DNA from: Arenimonas sp.
GTDB taxonomy: Bacteria; Pseudomonadota; Gammaproteobacteria; Xanthomonadales; Xanthomonadaceae
Direction of reading: 5' to 3'
NCBI RefSeq assembly: GCF_022842045.1
Contig: NZ_JALHQI010000002.1
Span: 45,558 to 109,557, forward strand
DNA length: 64,000 nucleotides
The stretch's first letter is position 1; each line of letters begins with the position of its first letter. Below are positions 30,296 through 39,304 of the stretch, piece by piece. The notes beneath the pieces were generated by a model that saw only the letters and a program-made list of their open reading frames with translations, was not told the origin of the DNA and made no database searches. The translations under genes and the position numbers were made by a program.

Positions 30296-31093
30296 TCAAC
30301 CGCGGCCGAGCACCAGGGCCACGATCACCAGCACCGCCGCGGCGGTGAGCATGATCGGCACCCACTTGCTGACCGCGGCGGGCTGCGGCGGCGGCACCGG
30401 GTCGGTCTGCTGCATGCGGCTGGTTTGCTGCGCCATTTCCATGCCGGGCGCGACCACGATGAAGCGCACGGCGTCCAGGCGCAGTTCGTCGCCCGGGCTC
30501 AGGAAGCCCTGCTGCACGCGGCGGTTGTTGATATAGGTGCCGTTGGACGACCCCAGGTCCTCGACCGACAGGCCATCGCCGGCGGGCTTGACCAGCGCAT
30601 GCCGGCGCGAGATTTCTTCGGCGGCCACGGAGATGTCGGCCTCGGGGGCACGGCCGATGACGACCGGCCCGGCCACCGGGAATACCTTGCCGAACACCGC
30701 GCCGGACACGCCGCGCAGCACGTACTTGGGCACCGCCATGCGCACGCGGGTGGCGCCGGTGTCTTCTTCCGACCCCGGCACGACGCCCGGCGCGGGCGCG
30801 CTGCGCGCCGGCTCCACCACCGCGAACTTGGCCACGATGCCGCCGATGCCGATCTGGTCGCCGCCGCGCAGCGCCATGATGTCGGCGACCGGCTTGCCGT
30901 TGACCGAAACCGGGCCACCGCCCTGGGGCACCTGCAGGTTCGCGCCCGTGCCGGTGACGTGGATTTCACAGTGCAGCGCGCGGATGCCTTCTTCGGCCAG
31001 GACCACCGCGCCTTCCGGTGCCGAACCGATCTTGTTCACGCCGGCGCTGAGCAGCACCTGGCCATGTTCGCCATTGGGAAACACCAGCTTCAT
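30296..31093 (-). CDS. Membrane-anchored double FHA-domain protein
   Basis: The 265-residue protein has a degenerate FHA-like domain at residues 1-95 (NKIGSAPEGAVVL, HCEIH) and a canonical one at about 135-215 with VIGRAPEADI, SRRHA and GSSNGTYIN, the phosphothreonine-binding residues. A hydrophobic segment at 246-262 near the C-terminus (WVPIMLTAAAVLVIVALVLG) is a tail anchor. FHA domains read Ser/Thr phosphorylation, but no kinase gene is nearby. The function is unknown. Confidence 0.82.
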   Translation of the reverse strand: MKLVFPNGEHGQVLLSAGVNKIGSAPEGAVVLAEEGIRALHCEIHVTGTGANLQVPQGGGPVSVNGKPVADIMALRGGDQIGIGGIVAKFAVVEPARSAPAPGVVPGSEEDTGATRVRMAVPKYVLRGVSGAVFGKVFPVAGPVVIGRAPEADISVAAEEISRRHALVKPAGDGLSVEDLGSSNGTYINNRRVQQGFLSPGDELRLDAVRFIVVAPGMEMAQQTSRMQQTDPVPPPQPAAVSKWVPIMLTAAAVLVIVALVLGRG

Positions 31094-31218
31094 CTTCGCT
31101 CTCCTGCGAATCGGCGATGGCCCGGGCGGGCGGCGTCCGGGCCTATCTTAGCCATGCCCGGCCAAACAAGGCAGGGGGTGCGCTTGCGGCCGGGCATCGC
31201 CGTCCCCACACTGCTGCC

Positions 31219-31539
31219 ATGCTCGGCACACTGATACTGATGCTTCTCGCGATAGCGGCACTTGCGTTCTGGTTCGCCGGGCGCGCCGCCGCTGAAACCG
31301 CCACCCATTACGGCCGCCAGGCCTGCAGCCGGGCGGGCGTGGTCTGGCTCGACCAGAGCGTGCACCTGCTGTCCATGCGGCCGCGCCGCGGCGGCGACGG
31401 CTGGATCGGGATGGAGCGCCAGTACGGCTTCGAATACTCGATCAACGGCGACGACCGCCACGCCGGTCGCATCGTGCTGCACGGCCGGCGACTGAGATCC
31501 CTGATGGGGCCGATGCCGCCGCACGACGCCCTGCCCTGA
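31219..31539 (+). CDS. DUF3301-type membrane-anchored protein
   Basis: The start MLGTLILMLLAIAALAFWFA at 31219 gives 106 residues; a longer upstream frame has no support. One N-terminal membrane helix is followed by the conserved ETATHYGRQACSRAGVVWLDQSV and ERQYGFEYSINGDDRHAGRI, which match the DUF3301 pattern known in gammaproteobacteria. The function is unknown. It is divergent from the FHA gene and converges on sspB with 7 bases between. Confidence 0.8.
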   Translation: MLGTLILMLLAIAALAFWFAGRAAAETATHYGRQACSRAGVVWLDQSVHLLSMRPRRGGDGWIGMERQYGFEYSINGDDRHAGRIVLHGRRLRSLMGPMPPHDALP

Positions 31540-31546
31540 AGCGGCC

Positions 31547-31969
31547 TTACTTGACCACGCGCAGGTGGCTGCGCCGCGGCGAATCGCCGCCCGCGTCGGG
31601 ACCCGACGGTGGTTCCGGCGAATCTTCCGGCAGCATCGCGCCATCCTCGGGCAGCATCATCCCCTGCCCGGTTTCCTGCGCGTAGATCGCCAGCACCGCG
31701 CCCACCGGCACCAGCACCGACTGGCTGACGCCGCCGAAGCGCGCCATGAAGCGCACTTCGCGGTTGTCGATCACCAGGTGCGCCACCGCGCGCGGCGCGA
31801 TGTTGAGCACCACGCGGCCATCCTTCACCACCGAGGCCGGCACCTGCACGCCCTCGCGCGCCGCATCCACCAGCAGGTAAGGCGTCATGCCGTTGTCGCA
31901 GATCCACTCGTTCAACGCCCGAAGCAGGTAGGGGCGGTTGGAACCCATCGGCTTGGCGGCCTCGGTCAT
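31547..31969 (-). CDS. sspB: ClpXP protease specificity-enhancing factor SspB
   Basis: The start MTEAAKPMGSNRPYLLRALN at 31969 gives 140 residues. The N-terminal SspB fold (RPYLLRALNEWICDNGMTPY, ARFGGVSQSVLVPVGAVLAIYAQETGQGM) binds ssrA-tagged proteins. The acidic/proline linker and the C-terminal SHLRVVK, which docks on ClpX, are intact. It overlaps the sspA stop by four bases and is translated with it. Confidence 0.95.
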   Translation of the reverse strand: MTEAAKPMGSNRPYLLRALNEWICDNGMTPYLLVDAAREGVQVPASVVKDGRVVLNIAPRAVAHLVIDNREVRFMARFGGVSQSVLVPVGAVLAIYAQETGQGMMLPEDGAMLPEDSPEPPSGPDAGGDSPRRSHLRVVK

Positions 31970-32601
31970 TGAGGCAGCTCGCGCAGGGATTTTTCCTCGG
32001 GGGTGAGGCTGCGCAGGTAGGCCGGGTTGCGGAAGATGCGCATGCCGTAGTCCTCGATCAGCTTGGCTTCCTTGGGCAGCACGATCCCCAGCGCCGGCAG
32101 GCGCCAGATGATGGGCGCGATGGCGCAGTCGGCCAGGCTCATCTCGGGATTGAGGAAGAACTTGGAGGCCTTGAACAGCGGCAGCGCGGCGAGCAGCAGC
32201 TCCTTGAGCCGCTTTCGGCCGGCGTCGGCCTGGGCCTTGTTGCCGTTCTGGATCGCCTGCACGTGCGGCACCCAGTCGTGCTCCAGCCGCAGCATCGCCA
32301 GGCGCAGGCGGGCGCGCGACAGCGGGTCGACCGGCATCAGCGGCGGGTGCGGGTAGCGTTCGTCCAGGTACTCCGACACCACCGAGGCGGCGTAGAGCAC
32401 CAGGTCGCGGTCCACGAGAGTCGGGACGGAATGGTAGGGATTGAGGTCCACCAGGTCTTCGGGCGGATTGCCCGGGTCGACCGGCACCAGTTCGTAGGTG
32501 ACGCCCTTGGCCGCCAGCACCAGCCGGACGCGGTGGCAAACCACGCAGTCACGGGCTGAAAACAGCGTCAGGGCGTTGCGGATGCGCGGGCTGGCAGCCA
32601 T
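31966..32601 (-). CDS. sspA: Stringent starvation protein A
   Basis: The start MAASPRIRNALTLFSARDCV at 32601, behind GAGGGG, gives 211 residues. The glutathione-transferase fold is clear: an N-terminal thioredoxin-like part (FSARDCVVCHRVRLVLAAKG) and a C-terminal helical part. SspA binds RNA polymerase and alters promoter choice in stationary phase. sspAB next to petABC is a conserved gammaproteobacterial arrangement. A terminator after petC separates the two units. Confidence 0.95.
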   Translation of the reverse strand: MAASPRIRNALTLFSARDCVVCHRVRLVLAAKGVTYELVPVDPGNPPEDLVDLNPYHSVPTLVDRDLVLYAASVVSEYLDERYPHPPLMPVDPLSRARLRLAMLRLEHDWVPHVQAIQNGNKAQADAGRKRLKELLLAALPLFKASKFFLNPEMSLADCAIAPIIWRLPALGIVLPKEAKLIEDYGMRIFRNPAYLRSLTPEEKSLRELPQ

Positions 32602-32708
32602 CGGGTTCCCCTCTCGCGGTGCCGCCGGCCCCTCTGCCAACGGTCATCGGAAGCCCTAACCCTGCCCGAAACGGCCCGCCCGCCGCAAGACTTTGCCCCC
32701 CTGGGACG

Positions 32709-32736
32709 GCAAAAGGCCGCCCGGAGGCGGCCTTTC
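32709..32736 (-). terminator. Terminator of petABC
   Basis: On the minus strand AAGGCCGCC and GGCGGCCTT pair around a TCCG loop and run into TTTT. It begins about 24 bases after the petC stop. Confidence 0.9.
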
Positions 32737-32757
32737 GGGGGACAGCCTGGCCGGGGG

Positions 32758-33492
32758 TCAGTGCACGTCGCGCCAGTACTCGACCTTCAGCAGGTAGGCG
32801 ATGAAGGTGAAGAAGGCCAGGAACAGCACCACCCACACGCCCACCGACTCGCGCTTGAGCGCGGCCGGCTCGGCCACGTACTGCAGGAAGGCGCTGATGT
32901 CGCGCGCCACCTGGTCGTAGGCCTTGGCATCGAGGCGGCCGGGCTGCACCAGCTCGAGGCGGGCGACGTGCGGCTGGCCGTCGGCGCCCTGCTCGTAGAC
33001 CGGGCGCTGGATGCCCTGCATCTCCCAGAGCACGTGCGGCATCGAGGCGTTGGGGAACACGGTGTTGTTCCAGCCCATCGGGCGGGCTTCGTCGATATAG
33101 AAGCCCTTGAGGTAGCTGTAGATCCAGTCCGGGCCGCCGAGGCGGGCGCGGGCGGTGAGGCTGAGGTCCGGCGGTGCCTTGCCGAACCAGGCGTTGCCGT
33201 CGCCAGCGTTGATGCCGGTGTTGATGTTCTCGCCGATCTTGGCGTTGGCCGGCATCAGGTGCTGTTCCACCAGCTCCGGGCTCAGGCCCAGGTCTTCCGC
33301 GATCCGCGAGTAGCGGTGCAGCGACAGGGCGTGGCAGCCGGCGCAGTAGTTCATGTACAGGCCGGCGCCGCGCTGCAGGGAGGCGCGGTCGCTGAGGTCG
33401 GTGCCCGAGGACTCCAGCGGGCCGGCGCTGGCCGCCAGGCCAAGCGCGGGCGCGAAGGCCAGCAGGAGGGCGAAGAGACGCAGCTTAGTCAT
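32758..33492 (-). CDS. petC: Cytochrome c1 of the bc1 complex
   Basis: This 244-residue protein has a signal peptide (about residues 1-23), the heme site CAGCH (Cys50, Cys53, His54), and a C-terminal membrane anchor (WVVLFLAFFTFIAYLLKVEY). It accepts electrons from the Rieske protein and passes them to periplasmic cytochrome c. Its start overlaps the end of petB by 8 bases. Its electrons can feed the cbb3 oxidase and the cytochrome-fused NirK encoded in this window. Confidence 0.96.
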   Translation of the reverse strand: MTKLRLFALLLAFAPALGLAASAGPLESSGTDLSDRASLQRGAGLYMNYCAGCHALSLHRYSRIAEDLGLSPELVEQHLMPANAKIGENINTGINAGDGNAWFGKAPPDLSLTARARLGGPDWIYSYLKGFYIDEARPMGWNNTVFPNASMPHVLWEMQGIQRPVYEQGADGQPHVARLELVQPGRLDAKAYDQVARDISAFLQYVAEPAALKRESVGVWVVLFLAFFTFIAYLLKVEYWRDVH

Positions 33493-34732
33493 GCTCGGGC
33501 ACCCGCTCGGGAACGGCCTTGGTCTGGCCCATCGCGGACCAGATCGGCATCAGGAGGAAGAAGGCGAAGTAGTAGGCGGTCAGGACCTGGGCCACCAGCT
33601 TCTGGGTGTCGGAACCGGTCTGCGCGCCCAGCCAGCCCAGGATCACGAAGGCCACCACGAACAGGGTGATCAGGATCTTGTGCAGCATCGGGCGGTAGCG
33701 GATGGACTTGACCTTGCAGCGGTCGAGCCACGGCAGCGCGAACAGGATCAGGGTGGCGCCGCCCATCACGATCACGCCGAACAGCTTGTCGGGGATCGCG
33801 CGCAGCATCGCGTAGAAGGGCGTGAAGTACCACACCGGCTTGATGTGCGCCGGGGTCACCAGCGGGTCGGCCTCGATGAAGTTGTCCCACTCGAGGAACC
33901 AGCCGCCCATGGTGGGCGCGAAGAACACGATGAAGGCGAACAGGATCAGGAAGAAGCCGGCGCCGAACAGGTCCTTCACCGTGTAGTACGGGTGGAAGGG
34001 GATGCCGTCCTTGGGGATGCCGGTTTCCTTGTCCTTGACCTTCTTGATGTCCACGCCTTCCGGGTTGTTGGAACCCACCTCGTGCAGCGCACCCAGGTGC
34101 AGCACCACCAGCAGCAGCAGGACCAGCGGCAGCGCGATCACGTGCAGGGCGAAGAAGCGGTTCAGCGTGGCGTCGGCGACCAGGTAATCGCCGCGGATCC
34201 ACTCGGTGAGGCCGTTGCCGACCACCGGGATGGCGCCGAACAGGTTGATGATCACCTGCGCGCCCCAGTAGGACATCTGGCCCCAGGGCAGCACGTAGCC
34301 CATGAAGGCCTCGGCCATCAGGACCAGGAAGATCATCACGCCCAGCACCCAGACCAGCTCGCGCGGCTTCTGGTACGAGCCGTACACCAGGCCGCGGAAC
34401 ATGTGCAGGTACACCACCACGAAGAACAGGGAGGCGCCGGTGCTGTGCATGTAGCGGATCAGCCAGCCCCACTCGACGTCGCGCATGATGTACTCGACCG
34501 AGGCGAAGGCCTCGGCCGCGGACGGCTTGTAGTGCATCGTCAGGAAGATGCCGGTGACGATCTGGTTGACCAGCACCAGGATGGCCAGCGAGCCGAAGTA
34601 GTACCAGAGGTTGAAGTTCTTCGGAGCGTAGTACTCCGACATGTGCTTCTTGTAAGCCGGGATGAGGCCCGGCGTGCGGTCGTTGAACCAGCCCGTGACC
34701 GATGCGACCGTGCGGTTGATGACGTTGGCCAT
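33485..34732 (-). CDS. petB: Cytochrome b of the bc1 complex
   Basis: This 415-residue membrane protein is the full cytochrome b with both N- and C-terminal parts. Heme-ligand helices include MHSTGASLFFVVVYLHMFRG, and the quinol-site PEWY-type region appears as KPVWYFTPFYAMLRAIPDK. It oxidises ubiquinol and drives the Q cycle. The ATG overlaps the petA stop by one base (TAATG), so petA, petB and petC are translated as a chain. Confidence 0.97.
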   Translation of the reverse strand: MANVINRTVASVTGWFNDRTPGLIPAYKKHMSEYYAPKNFNLWYYFGSLAILVLVNQIVTGIFLTMHYKPSAAEAFASVEYIMRDVEWGWLIRYMHSTGASLFFVVVYLHMFRGLVYGSYQKPRELVWVLGVMIFLVLMAEAFMGYVLPWGQMSYWGAQVIINLFGAIPVVGNGLTEWIRGDYLVADATLNRFFALHVIALPLVLLLLVVLHLGALHEVGSNNPEGVDIKKVKDKETGIPKDGIPFHPYYTVKDLFGAGFFLILFAFIVFFAPTMGGWFLEWDNFIEADPLVTPAHIKPVWYFTPFYAMLRAIPDKLFGVIVMGGATLILFALPWLDRCKVKSIRYRPMLHKILITLFVVAFVILGWLGAQTGSDTQKLVAQVLTAYYFAFFLLMPIWSAMGQTKAVPERVPEHD

Positions 34733-35337
34733 TACGCGGCTCCTTCCGGCGGAACACCAACGATGACGCGGGTGTCGTCAACGAAGTGGTAAGGCGGCAC
34801 CTCGAGGTTCGACGGGGCCGGCACGCCCTGGTAGACGCGGCCCGCGAGGTCGAAGCGCGAGTTGTGGCACGGGCAGTAGAAGCCGCCCTGCCACTCGCTG
34901 TCGAAGGCCTGCGGCTGCAGCTCGGGCACGTAGGTCGGCGAGCAGCCCAGGTGGGTGCAGATGCCGACGATGACGGCGAGCTCGGGTTTGATCGAGCGGC
35001 CCTCGTTCTTGGCGAACGCGGGGGTCTGCTCGACGTTGTCGGAATTCGGGTCGCGCAGGCGGTCGTTGATGGACGGCAGCGCCGCCAGCTGCTCCGGCGT
35101 GCGCTTGAAGATCCAGACCGGCTTGCCGCGCCACTGCACGATCATGCGCATGCCCGGCTCGAGGTCGATCTTGCTGATGTCGACCTCTACCGGCGCACCG
35201 GCGACCTGGGCGCGCGCGCTCGGCTTCCAGGAACTGATGAACGGCACCGCGACCGCTGCCGCACCCACCGCGCCGACGACGGCGGTGGTGGCGGTCAGGA
35301 AACGGCGACGGCCTGAATTGACCCCTTCGTTAGCCAT
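34732..35337 (-). CDS. petA: Rieske iron-sulfur protein of the bc1 complex
   Basis: The start MANEGVNSGRRRFLTATTAV at 35337 gives 201 residues; the longer frame upstream covers the promoter. A twin-arginine-type signal (GRRRFLTATT) doubles as the membrane anchor. The [2Fe-2S] ligands lie in CTHLGCSPTY and CPCHNSRFD. It is the mobile electron carrier of complex III and the first gene of petABC. Confidence 0.97.
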   Translation of the reverse strand: MANEGVNSGRRRFLTATTAVVGAVGAAAVAVPFISSWKPSARAQVAGAPVEVDISKIDLEPGMRMIVQWRGKPVWIFKRTPEQLAALPSINDRLRDPNSDNVEQTPAFAKNEGRSIKPELAVIVGICTHLGCSPTYVPELQPQAFDSEWQGGFYCPCHNSRFDLAGRVYQGVPAPSNLEVPPYHFVDDTRVIVGVPPEGAA

Positions 35338-35411
35338 CCGGCTCTCCGAAAATCTTGCTAAGTGGCTGAAAACAGAGATGCGGGGCGGACCAGCCCCCGC
35401 AAAGACGCGCA

Positions 35412-35441
35412 ATTGTAGCGGACGGGGCGCGGCAGCGACAA
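35412..35441 (-). promoter_or_regulatory. Promoter candidate of petABC
   Basis: TTGTCG (35436-35441), an 18-base spacer and TACAAT (35412-35417) on the minus strand, about 75 bases before the petA ATG. Confidence 0.5.
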
Positions 35442-35458
35442 CGCCGCCGGCAACGGGG

Positions 35459-36385
35459 TTACCGGCTGGCCAGGACGCCCCGGTAGCGCTCGGCCAGGGT
35501 GCCCACGCGCTGGACGTAGCGCTGGGTCTCGGCGTACGGCGGCACGCCGCCGTGGCGGTCCACGGCGCCTTCACCGGCGTTGTAGCCGGCCGCGGCCAGG
35601 GTCAGGTTGCCCTCGTAGCGCTTGAGCAGCCAGGCCAGGTACTGCACGCCGCCGCGGATGTTCTGGTTCGGGTCGAACACGTCGGAGACACCGAAACGGC
35701 TGGCCGTGGCCGGAATCAGCTGCATCAGGCCCTGGGCGCCGGCATGGGAGACGGCATTGGGGCGGAAGGCCGACTCGGCGTGGATGATGGCCCGCACCAC
35801 GGCCTCTTCCACCCCGAACTCGGCGGCGGCGGCGCGCACCTCCGCGGCATAGGCCTCGGTGTTGAGGCGCACGGTGCCGAAATCCACGCCGGGCAGCGCC
35901 CCGCAGGCGTAGCAGGTCTCGACGTAGCTGAACAACAGGCGGGCACCGGCGTCGCCGCCCGGGCGGACGTTGGTGTAGTGGGTGACGCCGTCGCGCTCGT
36001 ACTTGTACATGGCGCCGCGGGTGACCCGGGCACCGCCCTTGGCCGGGGCGGCCGCCAGCGACTGGCCCGGGGCCGCGGTCCGGAAATCGACCCGCGAGGC
36101 CGGGGTGGCCCGGGGCTGGCCAGACGAACCGGCACCACCGGCGGCCTTCGCCGCGGTCGCGGCAGGCGCGGGGACCGGCGGTGCAGCGGCCGGCGCGGGC
36201 GCCGGACCGCGCGGGCGGGCGTCGGCCGCGGTGTAGGTCGAGACCACCTTGCAGCTGGCGCCGTCGACCTTCTTGCCGGTGTAGTTGGGGACGCCGTCGG
36301 CGCCGGTGCACTTGTAAAGCGTGCCCGCCCAGGCCGGAGGGCTCAGGAGCAGGCAGGCCAGCGCGAGCGGACGCAGCGGGGTCAT
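35459..36385 (-). CDS. Lytic transglycosylase with DUF4124-like N-terminus
   Basis: The 308-residue protein has a signal peptide (residues 1-20, ending AWAG), a DUF4124-like region ([17 protein letters not shown]), an Ala/Pro-rich linker at about 55-105, and a C-terminal SLT domain. The catalytic Glu is in [12 protein letters not shown], followed by [18 protein letters not shown] and the GYNAGEGAV motif. It cleaves peptidoglycan in the periplasm. Which of the paralogous Slt groups it belongs to cannot be told. It is divergent from miaB and upstream of petA on the same strand. Confidence 0.92.
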   Translation of the reverse strand: MTPLRPLALACLLLSPPAWAGTLYKCTGADGVPNYTGKKVDGASCKVVSTYTAADARPRGPAPAPAAAPPVPAPAATAAKAAGGAGSSGQPRATPASRVDFRTAAPGQSLAAAPAKGGARVTRGAMYKYERDGVTHYTNVRPGGDAGARLLFSYVETCYACGALPGVDFGTVRLNTEAYAAEVRAAAAEFGVEEAVVRAIIHAESAFRPNAVSHAGAQGLMQLIPATASRFGVSDVFDPNQNIRGGVQYLAWLLKRYEGNLTLAAAGYNAGEGAVDRHGGVPPYAETQRYVQRVGTLAERYRGVLASR

Positions 36386-36481
36386 GGCGCGTGTTTACTC
36401 CAACCCCGCCCCGCTGCCAAGCCCGCCCCCCTGTGGGAGGGGTAGAATGTGCGCCCCCCACGGATCGGATTAACCGCCGCC

Positions 36482-37828
36482 ATGCCCGTGAACTCGCCCG
36501 CCCGGGGCAAGCTCCACATCAAGACCCACGGCTGCCAGATGAACGAGTACGACTCGGCCAAGATGGCCGACGTGCTCGCCGACCGGCACGGCCTGGAACT
36601 CACCGACGACGAGGCCGAGGCCGACGTCATCCTGGTCAACACCTGCTCGATTCGCGAAAAGGCCGAGGACAAGGTGTTCTCGCTGGTGGGCAAGTGGAAG
36701 CACCTCAAGAAGGACAAGCCGGTCATCATCGGTGTCGGCGGCTGCGTCGCCAGCCAGGAAGGCGAGGCGATCCTGCGCCGCGCGCCGCACGTGGACCTTG
36801 TGTTCGGCCCGCAAACGCTGCACCGCCTGCCGGAGATGATCGAGGCGCGCCGCGCCACCGGCCGGCCGCAGGTGGACATCAGCTTCCCCGAGGTCGAGAA
36901 GTTCGACCGCCTGCCCGAGCCGCGGGCCGAGGGTCCCAGCGCCTACGTTTCGATCATCGAGGGCTGCAGCAAGTACTGCTCGTTCTGCGTGGTGCCCTAC
37001 ACCCGCGGCGAGGAAGTGTCCCGGCCCTTCGACGACGTGCTGCTCGAGTGCGCGCAGCTGGCGGCGCAGGGCGTGCGCGAGATCCATCTGCTGGGCCAGA
37101 ACGTCAACGCCTACCGCGGGCCGATCGGCGACGAGGACGACACCGCCGACCTGGCCACGCTCATCCGCGCCATCGCCACGCTCGAGGGCATCGGCCGCAT
37201 CCGCTACACCACCTCGCACCCGGTCGAGTTTTCCGACGCGCTGATCGAGGCGCACCGCGACGTGCCGCAGCTGGCCAGCTACCTGCACCTGCCGGTGCAG
37301 TCGGGCTCGGACCGCATCCTGGCGGCGATGAAGCGCGGCCACACGGTGCTCGAGTACAAGGCGCGCATCCGGCGCCTGCGCGAGGCCAAGCCGGGCATCG
37401 TGGTGGCCTCCGACTTCATCGTCGGCTTCCCGGGCGAGACCGAGCGCGACTTCGAGGCCACGTTGAAGCTGGTGGACGAGATCGGCTTCGACCAGAGCTA
37501 TTCGTTCGCCTACTCCCGGCGCCCCGGCACGCCCGCGGCCAACCTGCACGACGAAGTGCCGGCCGACGTGGCCAGCGCGCGCCTGCACCGGCTGCAGGCG
37601 GCGATCAACGCCAATGCGCGGCGCATTTCGGAAGCCATGGTCGGTACCGTGCAGCGCGTGCTGGTCGAGGGCCCGAGCGCGCGCGACCCGGAGGAGCTGA
37701 CCGGCAAGACCGAGAACATGCGCAACGTGAACTTCCCCGGCCACCCGCGCCTGGTCGGCCAGTTCGTCGACCTGCGCATCACCGAGGCCCGCACCAACTC
37801 CCTGCGCGGCGAAGTGGTGGTGGCATGA
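36482..37828 (+). CDS. miaB: tRNA methylthiotransferase MiaB
   Basis: The start [20 protein letters not shown] at 36482 gives 448 residues; an earlier in-frame ATG lacks similarity. Cluster-binding cysteines are Cys18, Cys55 and Cys88 in the N-domain and Cys162, Cys166, Cys169 (CSKYCSFC) in the radical-SAM core, with a C-terminal TRAM domain. It makes ms2i6A37 in tRNAs reading UNN codons. It leads miaB-ybeZ-ybeY. A TAGAAT at 36443-36448 may be its -10 element. Confidence 0.97.
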   Translation: MPVNSPARGKLHIKTHGCQMNEYDSAKMADVLADRHGLELTDDEAEADVILVNTCSIREKAEDKVFSLVGKWKHLKKDKPVIIGVGGCVASQEGEAILRRAPHVDLVFGPQTLHRLPEMIEARRATGRPQVDISFPEVEKFDRLPEPRAEGPSAYVSIIEGCSKYCSFCVVPYTRGEEVSRPFDDVLLECAQLAAQGVREIHLLGQNVNAYRGPIGDEDDTADLATLIRAIATLEGIGRIRYTTSHPVEFSDALIEAHRDVPQLASYLHLPVQSGSDRILAAMKRGHTVLEYKARIRRLREAKPGIVVASDFIVGFPGETERDFEATLKLVDEIGFDQSYSFAYSRRPGTPAANLHDEVPADVASARLHRLQAAINANARRISEAMVGTVQRVLVEGPSARDPEELTGKTENMRNVNFPGHPRLVGQFVDLRITEARTNSLRGEVVVA

Positions 37829-38805
37829 ACAAGCACCCCGCGCATCGTGATTTCGTGCTGGAGCCGGAGGACAACGAAAGGCTGGCGAACCTGGCCGGGC
37901 CCTTCGACGAGCACCTGCGGCAGATGGAGCTGCGACTGGGCGTGGAGATCGCCAACCGCGGCCACGTGTTCCGGGTCAGCGGCGAGGCGAAGGCGGCGGC
38001 GGCGGCGGAGAAGCTGCTGCGCAAGCTCTACGAGGACGCCGCCTCCGAAGTGCTCGACCCGCACCGCATCCACACCCACCTGGGCAGCGCGCACCTCGAG
38101 CGGATCACCGGCGAGGATGGCTTCGAGCCGCAGGAGGTGGCGATCAAGGTCAAGCGCGGCACCGTGCGCGGGCGCGGCGCCAACCAGGCCAAGTACCTGC
38201 ACGCCATCAGCACCCACGACATCAACTTCGGCATCGGGCCGGCCGGCACCGGCAAGACCTTCCTGGCGGTGGCCAGCGCGGTCGAGGCGCTGAATGAGTC
38301 GCGCGTGCAGCGCCTGCTGCTGGTGCGCCCCGCGGTGGAGGCCGGCGAGAAGCTCGGCTTCCTTCCGGGCGACCTGAGCCAGAAGGTCGACCCCTACCTG
38401 CGGCCGCTCTACGACGCGCTGTACGAGATGCTGGGCGTGGAGAAAGTGGCCAAGCTGCTCGAGCGCAACGTGATCGAGATCGCGCCGCTGGCGTACATGC
38501 GCGGACGCACGCTCAACGACGCTTACGTGATCCTGGACGAGGCGCAGAACACTTCGATCGAGCAGATGAAGATGTTCCTGACCCGCATCGGCTTCGGCAG
38601 CACCGCGGTGATCACCGGCGACCTTAGCCAGATCGACCTGCCCAAGCACCAGAAGTCCGGGCTGCGCGACGCCATCGACGTGCTGCGCGGGGTCGAGGGC
38701 ATCAGCTTCACCTTCTTCACCGCCCACGACGTGGTGCGGCATCCGCTGGTGGCGCGCATCGTCCGGGCCTACGATGCCCGCGACGGCAAGGAGTCGCAGG
38801 AATGA
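37825..38805 (+). CDS. ybeZ: PhoH-like ATPase YbeZ
   Basis: The ATG at 37825 overlaps the miaB stop (ATGA) and gives 326 residues. An N-terminal KH-like region precedes the PhoH ATPase core with Walker [26 protein letters not shown] and the Walker B segment ILDEAQN. YbeZ works with YbeY in rRNA maturation and ribosome quality control. It overlaps ybeY by four bases. Confidence 0.96.
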   Translation: MNKHPAHRDFVLEPEDNERLANLAGPFDEHLRQMELRLGVEIANRGHVFRVSGEAKAAAAAEKLLRKLYEDAASEVLDPHRIHTHLGSAHLERITGEDGFEPQEVAIKVKRGTVRGRGANQAKYLHAISTHDINFGIGPAGTGKTFLAVASAVEALNESRVQRLLLVRPAVEAGEKLGFLPGDLSQKVDPYLRPLYDALYEMLGVEKVAKLLERNVIEIAPLAYMRGRTLNDAYVILDEAQNTSIEQMKMFLTRIGFGSTAVITGDLSQIDLPKHQKSGLRDAIDVLRGVEGISFTFFTAHDVVRHPLVARIVRAYDARDGKESQE

Positions 38806-39263
38806 CCAAGGGCCCCGTCCAACTCGACGTCAGCGTGACCTACGGCCTGCCACGCGCCGGCCTGCCCGCTGCCACCAGCTTCCGCCGCTGGGCCGCCGCC
38901 GCCGCGCAAGGCCGCATCAAGCGCGCCGACCTTGCCATCCGCCTGGTGGATGCGAAGGAGGGCCGCGCCCTGAACCGCCACTACCGCGGCAAGGACTACG
39001 CCACCAACGTGCTGAGTTTCCCGGTCGAACTGCCCGAGGGCGTCACCTTGCCCCTGCTCGGCGACCTGGTGATCTGCGCCCCCGTGGTGGCCAAGGAAGC
39101 CCTCGAACAGGGCAAGCCCCTCAACGCCCACTACGCCCACCTCACCATCCATGGCGTGCTGCACCTGCTCGGCCTCGACCACGAGGACGAGCGCGAAGCC
39201 GAGGCCATGGAACAAATCGAACGCGACATCCTCGCCACCCTCGGCCTCCCCGACCCCTACTGA
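38802..39263 (+). CDS. ybeY: Endoribonuclease YbeY
   Basis: This 153-residue protein has the UPF0054 metal site [14 protein letters not shown] with three zinc-binding histidines, and TNVLSFP upstream. It is a single-strand RNase acting in 16S rRNA 3' processing and 70S quality control. The ATG overlaps the ybeZ stop. In most gammaproteobacteria corC follows directly; here 2.2 kb of other genes intervene. Confidence 0.97.
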   Translation: MTKGPVQLDVSVTYGLPRAGLPAATSFRRWAAAAAQGRIKRADLAIRLVDAKEGRALNRHYRGKDYATNVLSFPVELPEGVTLPLLGDLVICAPVVAKEALEQGKPLNAHYAHLTIHGVLHLLGLDHEDEREAEAMEQIERDILATLGLPDPY

Positions 39264-39265
39264 AC

Positions 39266-39301
39266 CAAATGAACCTGGTTCATTTGATTTGACGGTTTTT
39301 T
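39266..39301 (+). terminator. Palindrome with downstream T-run after ybeY
   Basis: CAAATGAACC-T-GGTTCATTTG (10-base arms, 39266-39286) is followed after 9 bases by TTTTTT. It sits at the convergent junction of ybeY and the SDR gene in an AT-rich pocket. The gap before the T-run makes it a non-standard intrinsic terminator; a protein-binding site is possible. Confidence 0.5.
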
Positions 39302-39304
39302 GGA

